A stretch of 43,318 bases of DNA from an uncultured Treponema sp. (lineage in GTDB: Bacteria; Spirochaetota; Spirochaetia; Treponematales; Treponemataceae), in assembly GCA_946628495.1 (NCBI GenBank), contig CAMOWQ010000004.1, forward strand, positions 1-43,318, written 5' to 3'. Under the pieces are notes generated by a model, which saw only the letters and a program-made list of their open reading frames with translations, was not told the origin of the DNA and did not search any database. This document shows positions 16,501-27,041 of this stretch, piece by piece (the stretch's first letter is position 1; each line of letters starts with the position of its first letter). The translations under genes were made by a program, and so were the position numbers.

Positions 16501-19353
16501 ATGGACGATAAAATTGTAATAAAAGGTGCCCGTGAGCATAATCTTAAGAATGTAAGTGTTTCACTTCCGCGTAATAAGCTTGTTGTTATTTCCGGTTTGA
16601 GCGGTTCTGGAAAATCTTCGCTTGCATTCGACACTCTTTTTGCAGAAGGGCAGCGCCGTTATATGGAAAGCCTTTCTTCGTATGCACGTCAGTTTTTAGG
16701 AACAATGGATAAGCCTGACGTTGATTTTATAGAAGGTCTTTCTCCTGCAATTTCAATTGAACAGAAATCCACAAATAAAAATCCGCGTTCTACAGTTGGA
16801 ACTATTACCGAAATATATGATTTTTACAGGCTTTTGTATGCGCGTACGGGGCATGCACATTGTCCTCAGTGCGGCCGCGAAATAAGGGAACAGAGTATAG
16901 ACCAGATTGTTGATTCTGTAATGAGCTGGCCCGACGGTGTAAAAATTCAGATACTTGCGCCTGTCATTCGTGGAAAAAAAGGTGAACATCAGAAAGTTTT
17001 TGAAGATGCAAAAAAATCTGGTTTTGTACGTGCAAGAATTGACGGTGTTATGGCCGACCTGGAAGATACTGTAAAACTTGATAAGCAGAAAAAACATACA
17101 ATAGAAATTGTCGTTGACAGAATCATAAAGAGCGACAGTGTAAGGTCTCGTCTTGCAGATTCTGTTGAAATTGCACTTGCGAATGCAAACGGCATTGTTA
17201 TCATCACACGGCGTATAGAAGATAAGGATGAAGAGATTTTCTTTAGTCAGAAAAATGCCTGTCCTGACTGCGGAATTTCCATTCCAGAACTTCAGCCTCG
17301 TCTTTTTAGTTTTAATAATCCGTTTGGCGCATGCCCTGAATGTACGGGACTTGGCGAGCGTATGGAGTGGGATGTTGATAAAATCCTTCCAGACCGTTCG
17401 TTGAGTTTTAATGAACGTGCATTCCCGTTTTTTAATCCCGACAGTGAATGGAATTCTTCTATGTTCGGAGCTGTTGCAGAAGCGGCCGGTTTTACGCTCG
17501 ATACTCCTATAAAAGACCTGACGGAAGAACAGTTTGACTTTTTGTGGAACGGAGATTCGGAACGAAAAATTCACTGGGTTTATAAAAAACAGAGCGGGGA
17601 AGGTTACAGCGAATATAACCGTGCATGGCCTGGCGTTTTTAACGAAATGCAGCGGCGGCATAACGAAGCATGGGGCGAAAGTCAGAGAATTAATATAGAA
17701 GAAAAATTCATGCGTATAGGTCCGTGCAATACCTGCGGCGGAAAACGTCTTAGAAAAGAAGCGTTAGGCGTTACGGTCGGCGGAAAAAATATTCATGAAC
17801 TTTGTACGCTTTCTGTAAAAAAATCCATTGAATTTTTTGATACCCTTGAGCTTTCTGAAAATGAACAAAGAATTGCTTCTCAAATTTTAAAAGAAATAAA
17901 GGCACGCCTTAAATTTTTGCAGAATGTTGGTCTTGAATATCTTACGATGGAACGTTCTGCAGAAAGCCTTAGCGGCGGCGAGGCTCAGCGTATCCGTCTT
18001 GCAACTCAGATTGGTTCTGCCTTGTGCGGCGTTATGTATATTCTTGATGAGCCGAGCATAGGACTTCATCAGCGCGATAATCAAAAATTGATTGACACTC
18101 TGGTAAGCCTTCGCGATAACGGAAATACTGTTGTAGTAGTTGAACATGATGAACAGACACTTCGTACTGCCGATTACCTTGTAGATCTTGGCCCTGGTGC
18201 TGGTGTTAATGGCGGACACGTAGTTGCTGCCGGTACGCCGGAAGAGGTTGCTCTTGTAAAAGAAAGCCTTACGGGGCAGTATCTTGCAGGCACGCTAAAA
18301 ATGGATATCCCGGCTCAAAGACGTCCGGGTAACGGAAAATTTCTTAGCGTTTATAATGTTACCGAGCATAATCTTAAAAACGTAAGTGTAAAAATTCCTC
18401 TTGGCTGTTTTACCTGTATTACAGGCGTTTCCGGTTCCGGTAAATCAACCTTGATGAGTGATGTGCTTTTTCCAGCAGTTTCCAATAAACTTATGCGGAC
18501 TTCATATCCCTGCGGAAAATGCGAAGGTATTGAAGGCATAGAAAATATAGACAAGGTTATTAATATAGATCAGAGTCCTATCGGGCGTTCCCCGCGTTCA
18601 AACCCTGCAACTTATGTAGGTGTATTTGATTCTATCCGCGATTTGTTTGCAAGTCTTCCAGAAGCAAAGGCGCGCGGTTATTTAAAAGGCCGCTTTAGTT
18701 TTAACGTAAAGGGCGGACGCTGCGAGGCATGTCAGGGTGCCGGCGAAAATATTATAGAAATGAACTTTTTGCCTGATGTATATGTGCAGTGTGAAGTTTG
18801 CGGAGGTAAACGCTTTAACCGCGAAACGCTCGAAGTTCTTTATAAAGGAAAAAACATAAACGATGTACTTAATATGACTGTAGACGAGGCCTGTGAATTT
18901 TTTGCAGGCATTCCGCATATTTACAGAAAAATTGCAACCTTGCAGTCTGTTGGTCTTGGTTACATTTCTCTCGGTCAGAATGCGCTTACACTTTCAGGCG
19001 GCGAGGCTCAGCGTGTAAAACTTGCAAATGAACTTGCCCGTCCTGCAACAAGCAAAACTCTTTATATTCTTGATGAACCTACGACAGGACTTCATTTTTA
19101 TGATGTAAAGCAGCTTATGGGCGTAATTCAGAGGCTTGTAGATCAGGGAAATTCAGTTTTAATGATTGAGCACAATCTTGATGTAATCTGTCAGGCTGAT
19201 TATATAATAGACCTTGGCCCTGAAGGTGGTGATGGTGGTGGAACTATTGTTGCAGAAGGAACTCCTGAACAGGTGGCACTCTGCGAACAAAGTTATACCG
19301 GAAAATTCATAAAAGAACAGCTTGAAAAAAACAGGCAGAGGCTTGTTCAGTAA
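16501..19353 (+). CDS. uvrA: excinuclease ABC subunit A
   Basis: UvrA finds bulky DNA lesions and loads UvrB for nucleotide excision repair. The 950-residue protein carries two ABC ATPase modules: Walker [10 protein letters not shown] at residues 32-40 and GVSGSGKST near 641-650, and ABC signatures [12 protein letters not shown] and [12 protein letters not shown]. Zinc-binding cysteine sets include CPQCGRE, CPDCG with CPECTG, and CEACQG with CEVCGG. Length is that of a full UvrA. The ATG at 16501 gives the conserved [14 protein letters not shown] start but has no ribosome binding site. The stop overlaps the next start by one base (TAATG), the same gene pair I recall from T. pallidum. Confidence 0.98.
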   Translation: MDDKIVIKGAREHNLKNVSVSLPRNKLVVISGLSGSGKSSLAFDTLFAEGQRRYMESLSSYARQFLGTMDKPDVDFIEGLSPAISIEQKSTNKNPRSTVGTITEIYDFYRLLYARTGHAHCPQCGREIREQSIDQIVDSVMSWPDGVKIQILAPVIRGKKGEHQKVFEDAKKSGFVRARIDGVMADLEDTVKLDKQKKHTIEIVVDRIIKSDSVRSRLADSVEIALANANGIVIITRRIEDKDEEIFFSQKNACPDCGISIPELQPRLFSFNNPFGACPECTGLGERMEWDVDKILPDRSLSFNERAFPFFNPDSEWNSSMFGAVAEAAGFTLDTPIKDLTEEQFDFLWNGDSERKIHWVYKKQSGEGYSEYNRAWPGVFNEMQRRHNEAWGESQRINIEEKFMRIGPCNTCGGKRLRKEALGVTVGGKNIHELCTLSVKKSIEFFDTLELSENEQRIASQILKEIKARLKFLQNVGLEYLTMERSAESLSGGEAQRIRLATQIGSALCGVMYILDEPSIGLHQRDNQKLIDTLVSLRDNGNTVVVVEHDEQTLRTADYLVDLGPGAGVNGGHVVAAGTPEEVALVKESLTGQYLAGTLKMDIPAQRRPGNGKFLSVYNVTEHNLKNVSVKIPLGCFTCITGVSGSGKSTLMSDVLFPAVSNKLMRTSYPCGKCEGIEGIENIDKVINIDQSPIGRSPRSNPATYVGVFDSIRDLFASLPEAKARGYLKGRFSFNVKGGRCEACQGAGENIIEMNFLPDVYVQCEVCGGKRFNRETLEVLYKGKNINDVLNMTVDEACEFFAGIPHIYRKIATLQSVGLGYISLGQNALTLSGGEAQRVKLANELARPATSKTLYILDEPTTGLHFYDVKQLMGVIQRLVDQGNSVLMIEHNLDVICQADYIIDLGPEGGDGGGTIVAEGTPEQVALCEQSYTGKFIKEQLEKNRQRLVQ

Positions 19354-22300
19354 TGCCTGAAGCGAAAAGTATGCCCTTGTTAAAACGTATCATTCTGATA
19401 GCATTTGTCTTTTCTCTGTTTGCAGTTTCTTCTGTTACGTTTGCGCAGGAAGTTTCTACAACCGTAATTACTATTACAAATGCCCGACAGACAAACTATA
19501 AAAAAGATGAAAAAACAGGAAATGATACAATCATTCTTGAAGGTGAGGTTGTTCTTTCCGTAAAAAAAGATGATTCAGTTTCCGAAATTTCAGCGGATAT
19601 CATCTCTTATGACAGAAAAACCGAAATGCTTTATGCAGAAGGTAATGTTTCTATCGTAACAAAAGATGAAAAGTCCGGTAATGATACTGCAACGGCTAAT
19701 TCACTTCTTTTGAATACTTCCACTCTTGAAGCGGTTTTTGACGGTGGTCGTATTGTCCAGACTCAGTCAGATGCTCTTTCTCTTCCGTCTGGTTCTACAA
19801 TGATTGTTTTTTCGCAGATTTTCGGGCGAAGTGATTCAAATGTAATTGCGTTTAAGAATTCAAGCCTTACTTTCTGCGATGATGATGAGCCTCACTGGCA
19901 TATTGATGCAACAAGAACCTGGCTTTTACCAGGCGGCGAGTTTGCTTTTTTTAATGCCCTTCTTTATGTCGGCGCCATTCCTGTTTTGTATCTTCCGGCT
20001 TTTTATTATCCAAAAGATGAGCTTGTGTTTAATCCTGTCTTTGGTTCTGATAAGCGTCGCGGTTATTTTATGCAGAATACTCTTTATCTGTATGGACGAA
20101 AACCTTTGAATACCGATTCTTCTACATCCTCTTCATCTTCTTCAAATGATGCAACAGCGGAAACAATGAAAGGTCTTTATAACTTTATGAAGCCTTCTGT
20201 CTTAAAGGAACAGGAATTACAGGGCCTTGTACTTCATAATCTTGATGCTGATTATACGGGCAATACTTCCGAATATGTAAAGCTTATTGCTGACTGGTAT
20301 TCCAATCTTGGTTGTGTTACAGGTGTTGAAGGAGTTCTTACTCCTTCTAATGCTTTTTTTTCATCTTTGAAATTTAATTTAAATCTTGGATTCAGTAATA
20401 CAGTCTATTACAGAAACAAGGAATATACTTTTTTGGATTCTCTGGGCAATCGTACCTGGGATGAATCTGCACTGTTAGGTTTAAAGCTTCCGTTCAGATA
20501 TGCGGGCAATGTTGATATGTCGCTTTCAAAACCGTTCAGTCTTACAATTTCGCTTCCATTTTATTCAGATCCGTATTTTTCGAATGATTTTAAAACCCGT
20601 TCTGAATCTATGGACTGGATTTCGTATCTTATGGATTTGCTTAATGATAAAACCGATGATACACAGGTTACAATCAGTACAGTTTCTTCATATACATGGC
20701 AGATTTCTTCTTCATATTCACCGACATTACCGTCTTTTATAAAACCGTATGTTTCCAGTCTGAGCCTTTCATTAAATTCTTCTGTAAATATTTCATCTCT
20801 GGCAGCTAATTCAGCAAGTCTTCGCGAATATGCACAGGAAAAAGATTATTCTACAGATTGGATTACTTATACTCCGATGCAGACATTTTATTATCCGTCG
20901 CAGGTTACTCCTGTAACATTGAGTTCTTCGGTAAGCGGTACTCTTTTTCAGTATCCTGCATCTTCTTCGACATCAAAAAAGTTTGAACGTCCAAATTATC
21001 AGGTTCCTTTAGTAAAACCCGATGAACTTAAAACAGAAAAAGAAATTGAACTTGAAAAAAAATATGAAGCATTAACGGCAGCGCTTGAAGAAAATCAGAA
21101 TTCAGAAAATTCGAATGAGAATAATATCATTAATAAAAAAGAAGATAAAAACGAAAAGGAAGAACAAAAAGAAGCAGAAAAAATTCCGCTTATTGAACCT
21201 GTATTTCCATCGCTGGACACTTCCGTTGCTTCTTCAACTGTAACTCAGCAGCCGTTAAATTATTCTTTGGGATATTCCTTTACGCCAACTGTAACGACAC
21301 AGACCCTGTATTCAAGTTATTCTCTGCGTCTTCCTGAAGATTTTAACTGGAATAATCCAAAATCGTTTATGTATACAATTAAAACGCCTCTGGCACTTAC
21401 AAGCAGCCTTAGGTTGAATAATGATTTTGTTACGCTGTCGAATAAACTTTCGTGGAATCCAACATGGCAGGATCACCCTTATATAAATACCGATAAAAAA
21501 TCTGATGAAGAAACAGATTCAGCTTATTCTCAAAGAATTAATGACAGCGGTGGTGTAACTTATGAATCTGCAAAATCTCTTAAAAAAGCCGATTATACTG
21601 CACAAAGCCGCACGGTTCAGAGTGTTAATTCACTTTCTTTTATGCCTTTTAAATCTCTTGATATTCTTAAAAATACAAAAATTTCATGGAATAACAGTTT
21701 GAATGTATACCGTCATGAATTTATTGGCGACGGAAACGATACGGACTGGGAAGCAAACTGGGCAACTGCATACGAAGATTACTGGTTAAAATTTAAAGCC
21801 ATTGATTATGACAAAAAAGACACGGATGATAAAAATGACCCTGAAGATTATTTTGGTTCGCATACGCTTGATGTAGTAATTGCTTCAACACAGATGTCCG
21901 AAAAAATAAAAGAATCTTTTACGCTTTCGTCTGTTTTGTGGCCGCTTAATCCAAAATATACAGGCACTCTGAGTATTTCTGTTCCGAATACGACTTTTAC
22001 AATGAGCACGTATTATTACGACAACCGTTATACAAATTCTGTAAAAGGCGGGCAGGAAGATTTTTATGAGTGGGGACCAATTCAGCAGTCTTTAAGTTTT
22101 TCTTATAAAGTTCTTGGTTCAACAATGTCTATTACTCAGTCTTTAAACTGGAATCCTTCTGCAGGAAAAGTGTATGAAATAAATGCAGAAACAGGCTTGA
22201 AAGAACAGAATTTAGAAAAATCAACAATAGAAGATTCTGAATGGTGGAAAAGATTTTCGGGTGCAAAACTTTCTTTTTCATGGATGAATTTTTCTGCCAC

Positions 22301-22964
22301 TTACACAATGTCTTATGTTAATGGTTATGATTTGTATATTACGCCTGAAGAAGCGGAACTTCACGGTGGCGTTCAGGGATATAATATAAAGAGCGAAAAG
22401 GAATTTCAGCCGTATTCACTTGTTTTTTCTTATGCCCCTTCTTCAAAAACGCTGTATGCATGGAAAAACCGAATATCTGTTGTGTTTGGACTTTCTACCT
22501 CGCTTTCGTACGATTTTATAAAACCGACAGAAAGTTATCTTAATTTTGCGCCTTCATTAACGTTTAATATTAATAATTTCTTTGACCTTACATTTTCCTC
22601 AACTTCGCGTAATCAGACTATTTACTGGTATTTTAATAATGATTACAGTCCTTATCTTGAAATTGGAAGTAACTGGTTTACGCGTATGACAAAGGATTTA
22701 ATCCGTTCGTTCTATTTCTGGGATGAATCTGCACGTAAGGCTTCTGGTTTTAAGCTTAAAACATTGAATATGACGCTTTCTCACGATTTGCATGACTGGA
22801 AATTCAATATGTCGCTGAGCGTGTCTCCTCGTCTTGTAACAAAAACGGACGGTAAAAAAGAATATCGCCTTGATCCGTATATGACAATCGGTATTGTATG
22901 GAATCCTATGGGAAGTATTAAAACCGAAATCGTAGATAAATATGGTGAATGGCAGCTTAATTAA
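19353..22964 (+). CDS. LptD/OstA-like outer membrane beta-barrel protein
   Basis: LptD with LptE places lipopolysaccharide in the outer leaflet of the outer membrane. This 1203-residue protein has a signal peptide cleaved near VTFA-QE, and an N-terminal OstA/LptA-like jellyroll (ILEGEVVLSV, ISADIISYDRKTEMLYAEGNVSI) at about residues 40-120. The LptD core (FKNSSLTFCDDDEPHWHIDATR, LYVGAIPVLYLPAFYYPKD, FGSDKRRGYFMQNT) follows, then many amphipathic strands of a large barrel. Residues about 557-610 are a Glu/Lys/Asn-rich low-complexity insertion, probably a loop. It overlaps uvrA by one base; an in-frame ATG at 19371 could also serve. Treponemes are generally thought to lack classical LPS, so the cargo is uncertain. 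Confidence 0.85.
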   Translation: MPEAKSMPLLKRIILIAFVFSLFAVSSVTFAQEVSTTVITITNARQTNYKKDEKTGNDTIILEGEVVLSVKKDDSVSEISADIISYDRKTEMLYAEGNVSIVTKDEKSGNDTATANSLLLNTSTLEAVFDGGRIVQTQSDALSLPSGSTMIVFSQIFGRSDSNVIAFKNSSLTFCDDDEPHWHIDATRTWLLPGGEFAFFNALLYVGAIPVLYLPAFYYPKDELVFNPVFGSDKRRGYFMQNTLYLYGRKPLNTDSSTSSSSSSNDATAETMKGLYNFMKPSVLKEQELQGLVLHNLDADYTGNTSEYVKLIADWYSNLGCVTGVEGVLTPSNAFFSSLKFNLNLGFSNTVYYRNKEYTFLDSLGNRTWDESALLGLKLPFRYAGNVDMSLSKPFSLTISLPFYSDPYFSNDFKTRSESMDWISYLMDLLNDKTDDTQVTISTVSSYTWQISSSYSPTLPSFIKPYVSSLSLSLNSSVNISSLAANSASLREYAQEKDYSTDWITYTPMQTFYYPSQVTPVTLSSSVSGTLFQYPASSSTSKKFERPNYQVPLVKPDELKTEKEIELEKKYEALTAALEENQNSENSNENNIINKKEDKNEKEEQKEAEKIPLIEPVFPSLDTSVASSTVTQQPLNYSLGYSFTPTVTTQTLYSSYSLRLPEDFNWNNPKSFMYTIKTPLALTSSLRLNNDFVTLSNKLSWNPTWQDHPYINTDKKSDEETDSAYSQRINDSGGVTYESAKSLKKADYTAQSRTVQSVNSLSFMPFKSLDILKNTKISWNNSLNVYRHEFIGDGNDTDWEANWATAYEDYWLKFKAIDYDKKDTDDKNDPEDYFGSHTLDVVIASTQMSEKIKESFTLSSVLWPLNPKYTGTLSISVPNTTFTMSTYYYDNRYTNSVKGGQEDFYEWGPIQQSLSFSYKVLGSTMSITQSLNWNPSAGKVYEINAETGLKEQNLEKSTIEDSEWWKRFSGAKLSFSWMNFSATYTMSYVNGYDLYITPEEAELHGGVQGYNIKSEKEFQPYSLVFSYAPSSKTLYAWKNRISVVFGLSTSLSYDFIKPTESYLNFAPSLTFNINNFFDLTFSSTSRNQTIYWYFNNDYSPYLEIGSNWFTRMTKDLIRSFYFWDESARKASGFKLKTLNMTLSHDLHDWKFNMSLSVSPRLVTKTDGKKEYRLDPYMTIGIVWNPMGSIKTEIVDKYGEWQLN

Positions 22965-22992
22965 AAACTTTGGTGTATTAATCAAATGTATA

Positions 22993-23001
22993 TGATATAA
23001 T
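22993..23001 (+). promoter_or_regulatory. extended -10 promoter of phoH
   Basis: TGATATAAT is an extended -10 (TGn plus a perfect TATAAT). Seven bases separate it from the ATG at 23009. The earlier in-frame ATG at 23000 overlaps the -10 and could not be transcribed from it. Confidence 0.55.
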
Positions 23002-23008
23002 GAGGATA

Positions 23009-23971
23009 ATGAACGGAATGACTGATACTGAATATACGATTGTACTGCAGGATGACAGGGTTTTGGACTGTCTTTGCGGTAATAATGATAAAAATATTCG
23101 TCTTATTGAAGAAAGCCTTGGAGTTCCTGTTTTTGCCAGAGGCAACGAAATTTCTATAGAAGTGCGTGAATCTGATATCAGGGAAAAATTCCGTTTTATA
23201 ATTGATAGAATTTCTGATGAAGTAAATGCCGGTTCAAAAGATTCGCAGGATATTGTTCTTTCTGTATTAAATACAAAGAAAAAAAGCAGCATGGAAGAAA
23301 CTGTAATTGTTGTGCCGGGTGCTGTAAGGCGTATTTATCCAAGAACGCAGAATCAGGCGGAATATATCAATCTTTTGCAGACAAAAGATATGGTTTTCTG
23401 TTCGGGCAGTGCAGGAAGCGGTAAAACATTTCTTGCAGTTGCGCAGGCATTAAGTCTTGTTTTATCTCATAAAAAGAATAAAATAATTATAACGAGGCCT
23501 GTTGTAGAAGCTGGAGAAAGTCTAGGTTTTCTACCTGGAGATCTGGAAGAAAAAACAGATCCATATTTACGTCCTTTGCGCGATGCAATGGATTTTATTA
23601 TTTCTCCTGAAAATACAAGACGGCTTTTCGATTCAGGCATAGTTGAAGTTGCTCCTCTTGCTTATATGAGGGGACGCACTTTGAGTAATTGTGTTATAAT
23701 ATTGGATGAAGCCCAGAATACAACCTGTTCGCAGATGAAAATGTTTCTTACGCGAATGGGCGACAATTCTAAGGTTTTTATAACGGGGGATGTTACGCAG
23801 ATTGATTTACCAAAAAAGATTCGTTCAGGACTTGTTCATTCAATGGAAGTTCTGCGTAATTTGGATGATATAGGATTTATGAAACTTACGTCGGAAGATG
23901 TTGTCAGAAATCCTTTGGTAAAGAAGATTGTAAAGGCATACGAATATGAAGAATCAAAACAAAATGTCTAA
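23009..23971 (+). CDS. phoH: PhoH-family ATPase
   Basis: PhoH-like proteins are cytoplasmic P-loop ATPases tied to RNA metabolism, often next to ybeY. The product of about 320 residues has an N-terminal domain of about 100 residues and then the PhoH core: Walker A GSAGSGKTFLAVAQAL, ITRPVVEAGESLGFLPGDLEEK, and Walker B VIILDEAQNTT followed by FITGDVTQIDLP. Start choice is uncertain among ATGs at 23000, 23009 and 23018; I prefer 23009 because it lies seven bases after a perfect -10 and the first ATG overlaps that box. It overlaps the next gene by 26 bases and heads a conserved phoH-pgpH-ybeY-corC series. Confidence 0.93.
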   Translation: MNGMTDTEYTIVLQDDRVLDCLCGNNDKNIRLIEESLGVPVFARGNEISIEVRESDIREKFRFIIDRISDEVNAGSKDSQDIVLSVLNTKKKSSMEETVIVVPGAVRRIYPRTQNQAEYINLLQTKDMVFCSGSAGSGKTFLAVAQALSLVLSHKKNKIIITRPVVEAGESLGFLPGDLEEKTDPYLRPLRDAMDFIISPENTRRLFDSGIVEVAPLAYMRGRTLSNCVIILDEAQNTTCSQMKMFLTRMGDNSKVFITGDVTQIDLPKKIRSGLVHSMEVLRNLDDIGFMKLTSEDVVRNPLVKKIVKAYEYEESKQNV

Positions 23972-25712
23972 GAGTGGATCTAACCATTCTGGTTCAGAAA
24001 ATTCTGCATTCAGCAGATATAGTGCAATCGTAAGCGAGTATATTTCAAGAAATTACCGATATATACTTTTGTTTTTTATAGGCTATTTTGCATTAAGCCT
24101 TATAAATTTTTTCAGCGTGAATACAAGTCAGTCTGTTGCGGCTTTTTCCATAACAGATTTTGAAATAGGACAGATTTCGGATAGAACGATAATTGCAACA
24201 AAAACGCTTCCTGCCGATGATATGAATCCTGTTTCGGTTGTTGAAGGCGAAAAAATCATAAAAAAAGGTTTTCCTATTTCGGAAGATGCATACAACAAGC
24301 TTGAAAAAATGGCTTCTTCGCCTGTTTATCTTGATTACCGTGCATTTGCAAATTCGGAGCTTTATCTGCTTCTGCTTGCATTCTTCTGGTATATTGTATA
24401 TTCATTTACATTATGCAGGAATAATAAAAAACTAAAATTGCGTGAACCTCTTGTACAGATTATATTCTTTATATTGCTGTATGGTTTTACCGCATTCGGA
24501 AGAAAAATTCCTTATTTTGCAAATTCCTATTCAATATGCATAATAATACCGTCTACGCTTTTTGTTCTTCTTGTCGTAATAATTTACGGTACACTGCCGG
24601 CAACTCTGTTTTCTGTAATTCTTTCTATGGGTGTTCTTAATGCGTCTTCGTGGCAGCTTATACCTTTTTTATATACGCTTTCTTCATCATTAACGGCCGT
24701 ATGTATAGTAAGAAAAATAGAAAAACGTGTTGATTTGTTCTTTGCTTCTCTTATACTTGCGGTTATTGATGTCATAATTCTTATATTCCTTATGACAATT
24801 TTTAATGACACGTTCTCTGATGTAGGAAAAATCTTTCTTGGCGTTGCCTTTAACGGTTTTATTTCTGGAATTCTTACCTTTGGTTTCCTTACACCGCTTG
24901 AACTTCTGTTGAATACTGCTTCTGTTTTCAGACTTATGGATTTGAGCGACTTAAATAATCCGATTATGCGTAAAATGATGGTGAATGCCAGCGGAACGTA
25001 TCAGCATTCGGTAATGGTTGCCCAGCTTGCAGAACGCGGATGCCGCGAAATCGGAGCAAATGCGCTTATTGCAAGGGTCGGCGGTTATTATCATGATATT
25101 GGAAAAATTGATCAGAGCCAGTATTTTGTCGAAAATCAAAAGGGCGAAAACAAGCATGATGAAATAAATCCGACTCTTTCTATTTCCATTATAAAGAGTC
25201 ATGTTAAAAAAGGTGTTGAAAAGGCTCGCCAGTTGCATCTGCCGGAACAGATTATCGATATAATTGCAGAACATCACGGAACAAGCGTTATTTCTTATTT
25301 TTTCAGCGAGGCAAAGAAAAAAGATGATTCACTTGAACCGGAAGACTGTTCATATCCAGGTCCTCTTCCTTCTACAAGAGAATCTGGTGTTGTAATGCTT
25401 GCCGATACAGTTGAAGCTGCCTGCAAGACATTAAAAAATCCGTCTGTTCCGAGTCTTGAAAAATTCATTACGTCGCTCATCAGTGCAAAAATAGAACACA
25501 ATCAGCTTGATAACTGTGGTTTGACTTATGCTGATATAACAAAATTAAAGAATGTATTCGTACAGATTCTTGCCGGATTCTATCACAGTAGAATTGAATA
25601 TCCGGATCAGAAAAAGGAAGAAGCTGCTAAAAACGAAAACCACACTGAAATTCGCAGCGAAAACCGTTCTGAATTACATACAGAATCCGAAAATAAAACT
25701 GAAACTAAATAA
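23946..25712 (+). CDS. pgpH: 7TM-HD domain protein, likely cyclic di-AMP phosphodiesterase PgpH
   Basis: PgpH hydrolyses the second messenger cyclic di-AMP through a cytoplasmic HD domain. The 588-residue protein has a first membrane segment near residues 38-58, a shortened extracytoplasmic region of about 80 residues, a cluster of membrane helices (about 140-330), and a C-terminal HD domain with His354 (YQHSVMV), His383-Asp384 (YYHDIGKID) and His443-His444 (EHHGT). The usual Firmicutes PgpH is about 720 residues, so the outer domain is truncated relative to that. AAAGG eight bases upstream supports the ATG. The hydrophilic tail is rich in Glu, Asn and Lys. It sits between phoH and ybeY as in many bacteria. 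Confidence 0.88.
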   Translation: MKNQNKMSKSGSNHSGSENSAFSRYSAIVSEYISRNYRYILLFFIGYFALSLINFFSVNTSQSVAAFSITDFEIGQISDRTIIATKTLPADDMNPVSVVEGEKIIKKGFPISEDAYNKLEKMASSPVYLDYRAFANSELYLLLLAFFWYIVYSFTLCRNNKKLKLREPLVQIIFFILLYGFTAFGRKIPYFANSYSICIIIPSTLFVLLVVIIYGTLPATLFSVILSMGVLNASSWQLIPFLYTLSSSLTAVCIVRKIEKRVDLFFASLILAVIDVIILIFLMTIFNDTFSDVGKIFLGVAFNGFISGILTFGFLTPLELLLNTASVFRLMDLSDLNNPIMRKMMVNASGTYQHSVMVAQLAERGCREIGANALIARVGGYYHDIGKIDQSQYFVENQKGENKHDEINPTLSISIIKSHVKKGVEKARQLHLPEQIIDIIAEHHGTSVISYFFSEAKKKDDSLEPEDCSYPGPLPSTRESGVVMLADTVEAACKTLKNPSVPSLEKFITSLISAKIEHNQLDNCGLTYADITKLKNVFVQILAGFYHSRIEYPDQKKEEAAKNENHTEIRSENRSELHTESENKTETK

Positions 25713-25728
25713 TCAAGCGGGGGAAATT

Positions 25729-26205
25729 ATGAATAGAATTTTTGTAAGTATAAATGAAAATATGGAACAGCCGGACTGGCTTGAAAGCACAGAAGTTTTT
25801 CTTGAAAAAGCAATGAAAGAATTGAATTATGACGGCGAGGAAGTTTCGGTTCTTTTCTGTGATGATGAATATATTCACGAACTTAACAAGGTTTACCGCG
25901 GAATTGACAGTGCAACCGACGTACTCTCTTTTGAAAACGAACAGGAATACGAGGATGAAGAAGGGCACTGGAAATGCATGGGCGATATTGTAATAAGCCT
26001 TGATACTCTTCCTGTAAATGCCGATTATTTTAACGTAAACAATGATTCAGAATTAAAGCGTCTTCTTGTACACGGTCTTCTTCATTTAAACGGAATGGAT
26101 CATGGAGAAGAGCATCTTGAAGATGGAAAAAAGCCTGAATGTGAAATGCTTGTTATTCAGGAAAATTTATTGGAAAAACTAAAGGATGAGAAAATAATAA
26201 AATGA
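25729..26205 (+). CDS. ybeY: endoribonuclease YbeY
   Basis: YbeY is a zinc metalloprotein needed for 16S rRNA 3' end maturation and ribosome quality control. The 158-residue protein has the HX3HX5H metal site at His115, His119 and His125 (HGLLHLNGMDH) and the family stretch SATDVLSFE. The start at 25729 follows GGGGG by five bases; an upstream extension into pgpH is out of family. Its stop overlaps the start of the CorC gene (ATGA), indicating coupling. Confidence 0.95.
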   Translation: MNRIFVSINENMEQPDWLESTEVFLEKAMKELNYDGEEVSVLFCDDEYIHELNKVYRGIDSATDVLSFENEQEYEDEEGHWKCMGDIVISLDTLPVNADYFNVNNDSELKRLLVHGLLHLNGMDHGEEHLEDGKKPECEMLVIQENLLEKLKDEKIIK

Positions 26206-27041
26206 ATTTTTTCGGATTAAAAAGAAAATCAGCAAAAAAAGAGGAATTACAGAATACTGAAACAAGTCAGCAGCAGGAAATGCTTCAGAAAATTTTGAAC
26301 GAAGAAAAACAGGTAATGCTGCAAGGTGTTGAAGATTTATCAAAGACTTCGGTAAAGGAAGTAATGGTTCCCCGTATTGATGTTGATTTTATTGCCTCTG
26401 ATACGCCAAAAGTGGAGCTCCTTCAAAAGATAATAGACAGCGGACATTCTCGTTTTCCTGTTTATACCGATTCAATTGACAATGTTACGGGTGTTCTTTA
26501 TGTAAAAGACCTTCTAAAAAAAATGGCAGATCAGACAGGCCTTCTTACAGACGAGCAGATTAATCTTCAGAAAATTATACGAAAGCCTTATTTTGTTCCC
26601 GAAAGTAAAAGAATAGACTCTCTTCTTCGTGAATTCAAAAAACAGCATCTTCATATTGCAATTGTAATTGATGAATACGGTGGAATTTCAGGCATCGTTA
26701 CAATGGAAGATATTATTGAAGAAATTGTAGGCGATATTCAGGATGAATTTGATACGGACAAAGAAGCAATCATTTCTGTAAGCGAAAATATATGGCTTTG
26801 CGATGCCCGTGTAAATCTTGATGATTTGAATGAAACTCTTGATGCAAATTTCCCTAACGAAGATTTTGACAGCCTTGGCGGTTTTGTATTTGATTTGTTT
26901 GGAAAAGTGCCTGTAAAATATGAAAAAGCAACATGGAATAATTATGATTTCATCGTGCAGGATATGGAAGGCCACCGCATAAATATGGTAAAAATAATCA
27001 GGAATATAGAAGACGGAAAATCTGAAGATGAAAAGGAATAA
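26202..27041 (+). CDS. CBS-domain protein of the CorC/TlyC family
   Basis: A 279-residue soluble protein. It contains the entry motif VKEVMVPRIDV, a pair of CBS domains (about residues 55-180, including HSRFPVYTDSIDNVTGVLYVKDLL and IVIDEYGGISGIVTMEDIIEEIVGDIQDEFD), and a C-terminal CorC/HlyC transporter-associated domain (about 190-270). It lacks the DUF21 membrane region of larger relatives, matching CorC of E. coli and TlyC of treponemes. Members are linked to Mg2+/Co2+ handling; the haemolysin name is historical. It overlaps ybeY by four bases and the TPR gene by 14 bases. Confidence 0.9.
   Translation: MNFFGLKRKSAKKEELQNTETSQQQEMLQKILNEEKQVMLQGVEDLSKTSVKEVMVPRIDVDFIASDTPKVELLQKIIDSGHSRFPVYTDSIDNVTGVLYVKDLLKKMADQTGLLTDEQINLQKIIRKPYFVPESKRIDSLLREFKKQHLHIAIVIDEYGGISGIVTMEDIIEEIVGDIQDEFDTDKEAIISVSENIWLCDARVNLDDLNETLDANFPNEDFDSLGGFVFDLFGKVPVKYEKATWNNYDFIVQDMEGHRINMVKIIRNIEDGKSEDEKE

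Noticed and set aside
16753-17661. Long minus-strand frame of 302 codons opposite uvrA
   Set aside because: It lies wholly inside uvrA in antisense and has no recognisable domain.
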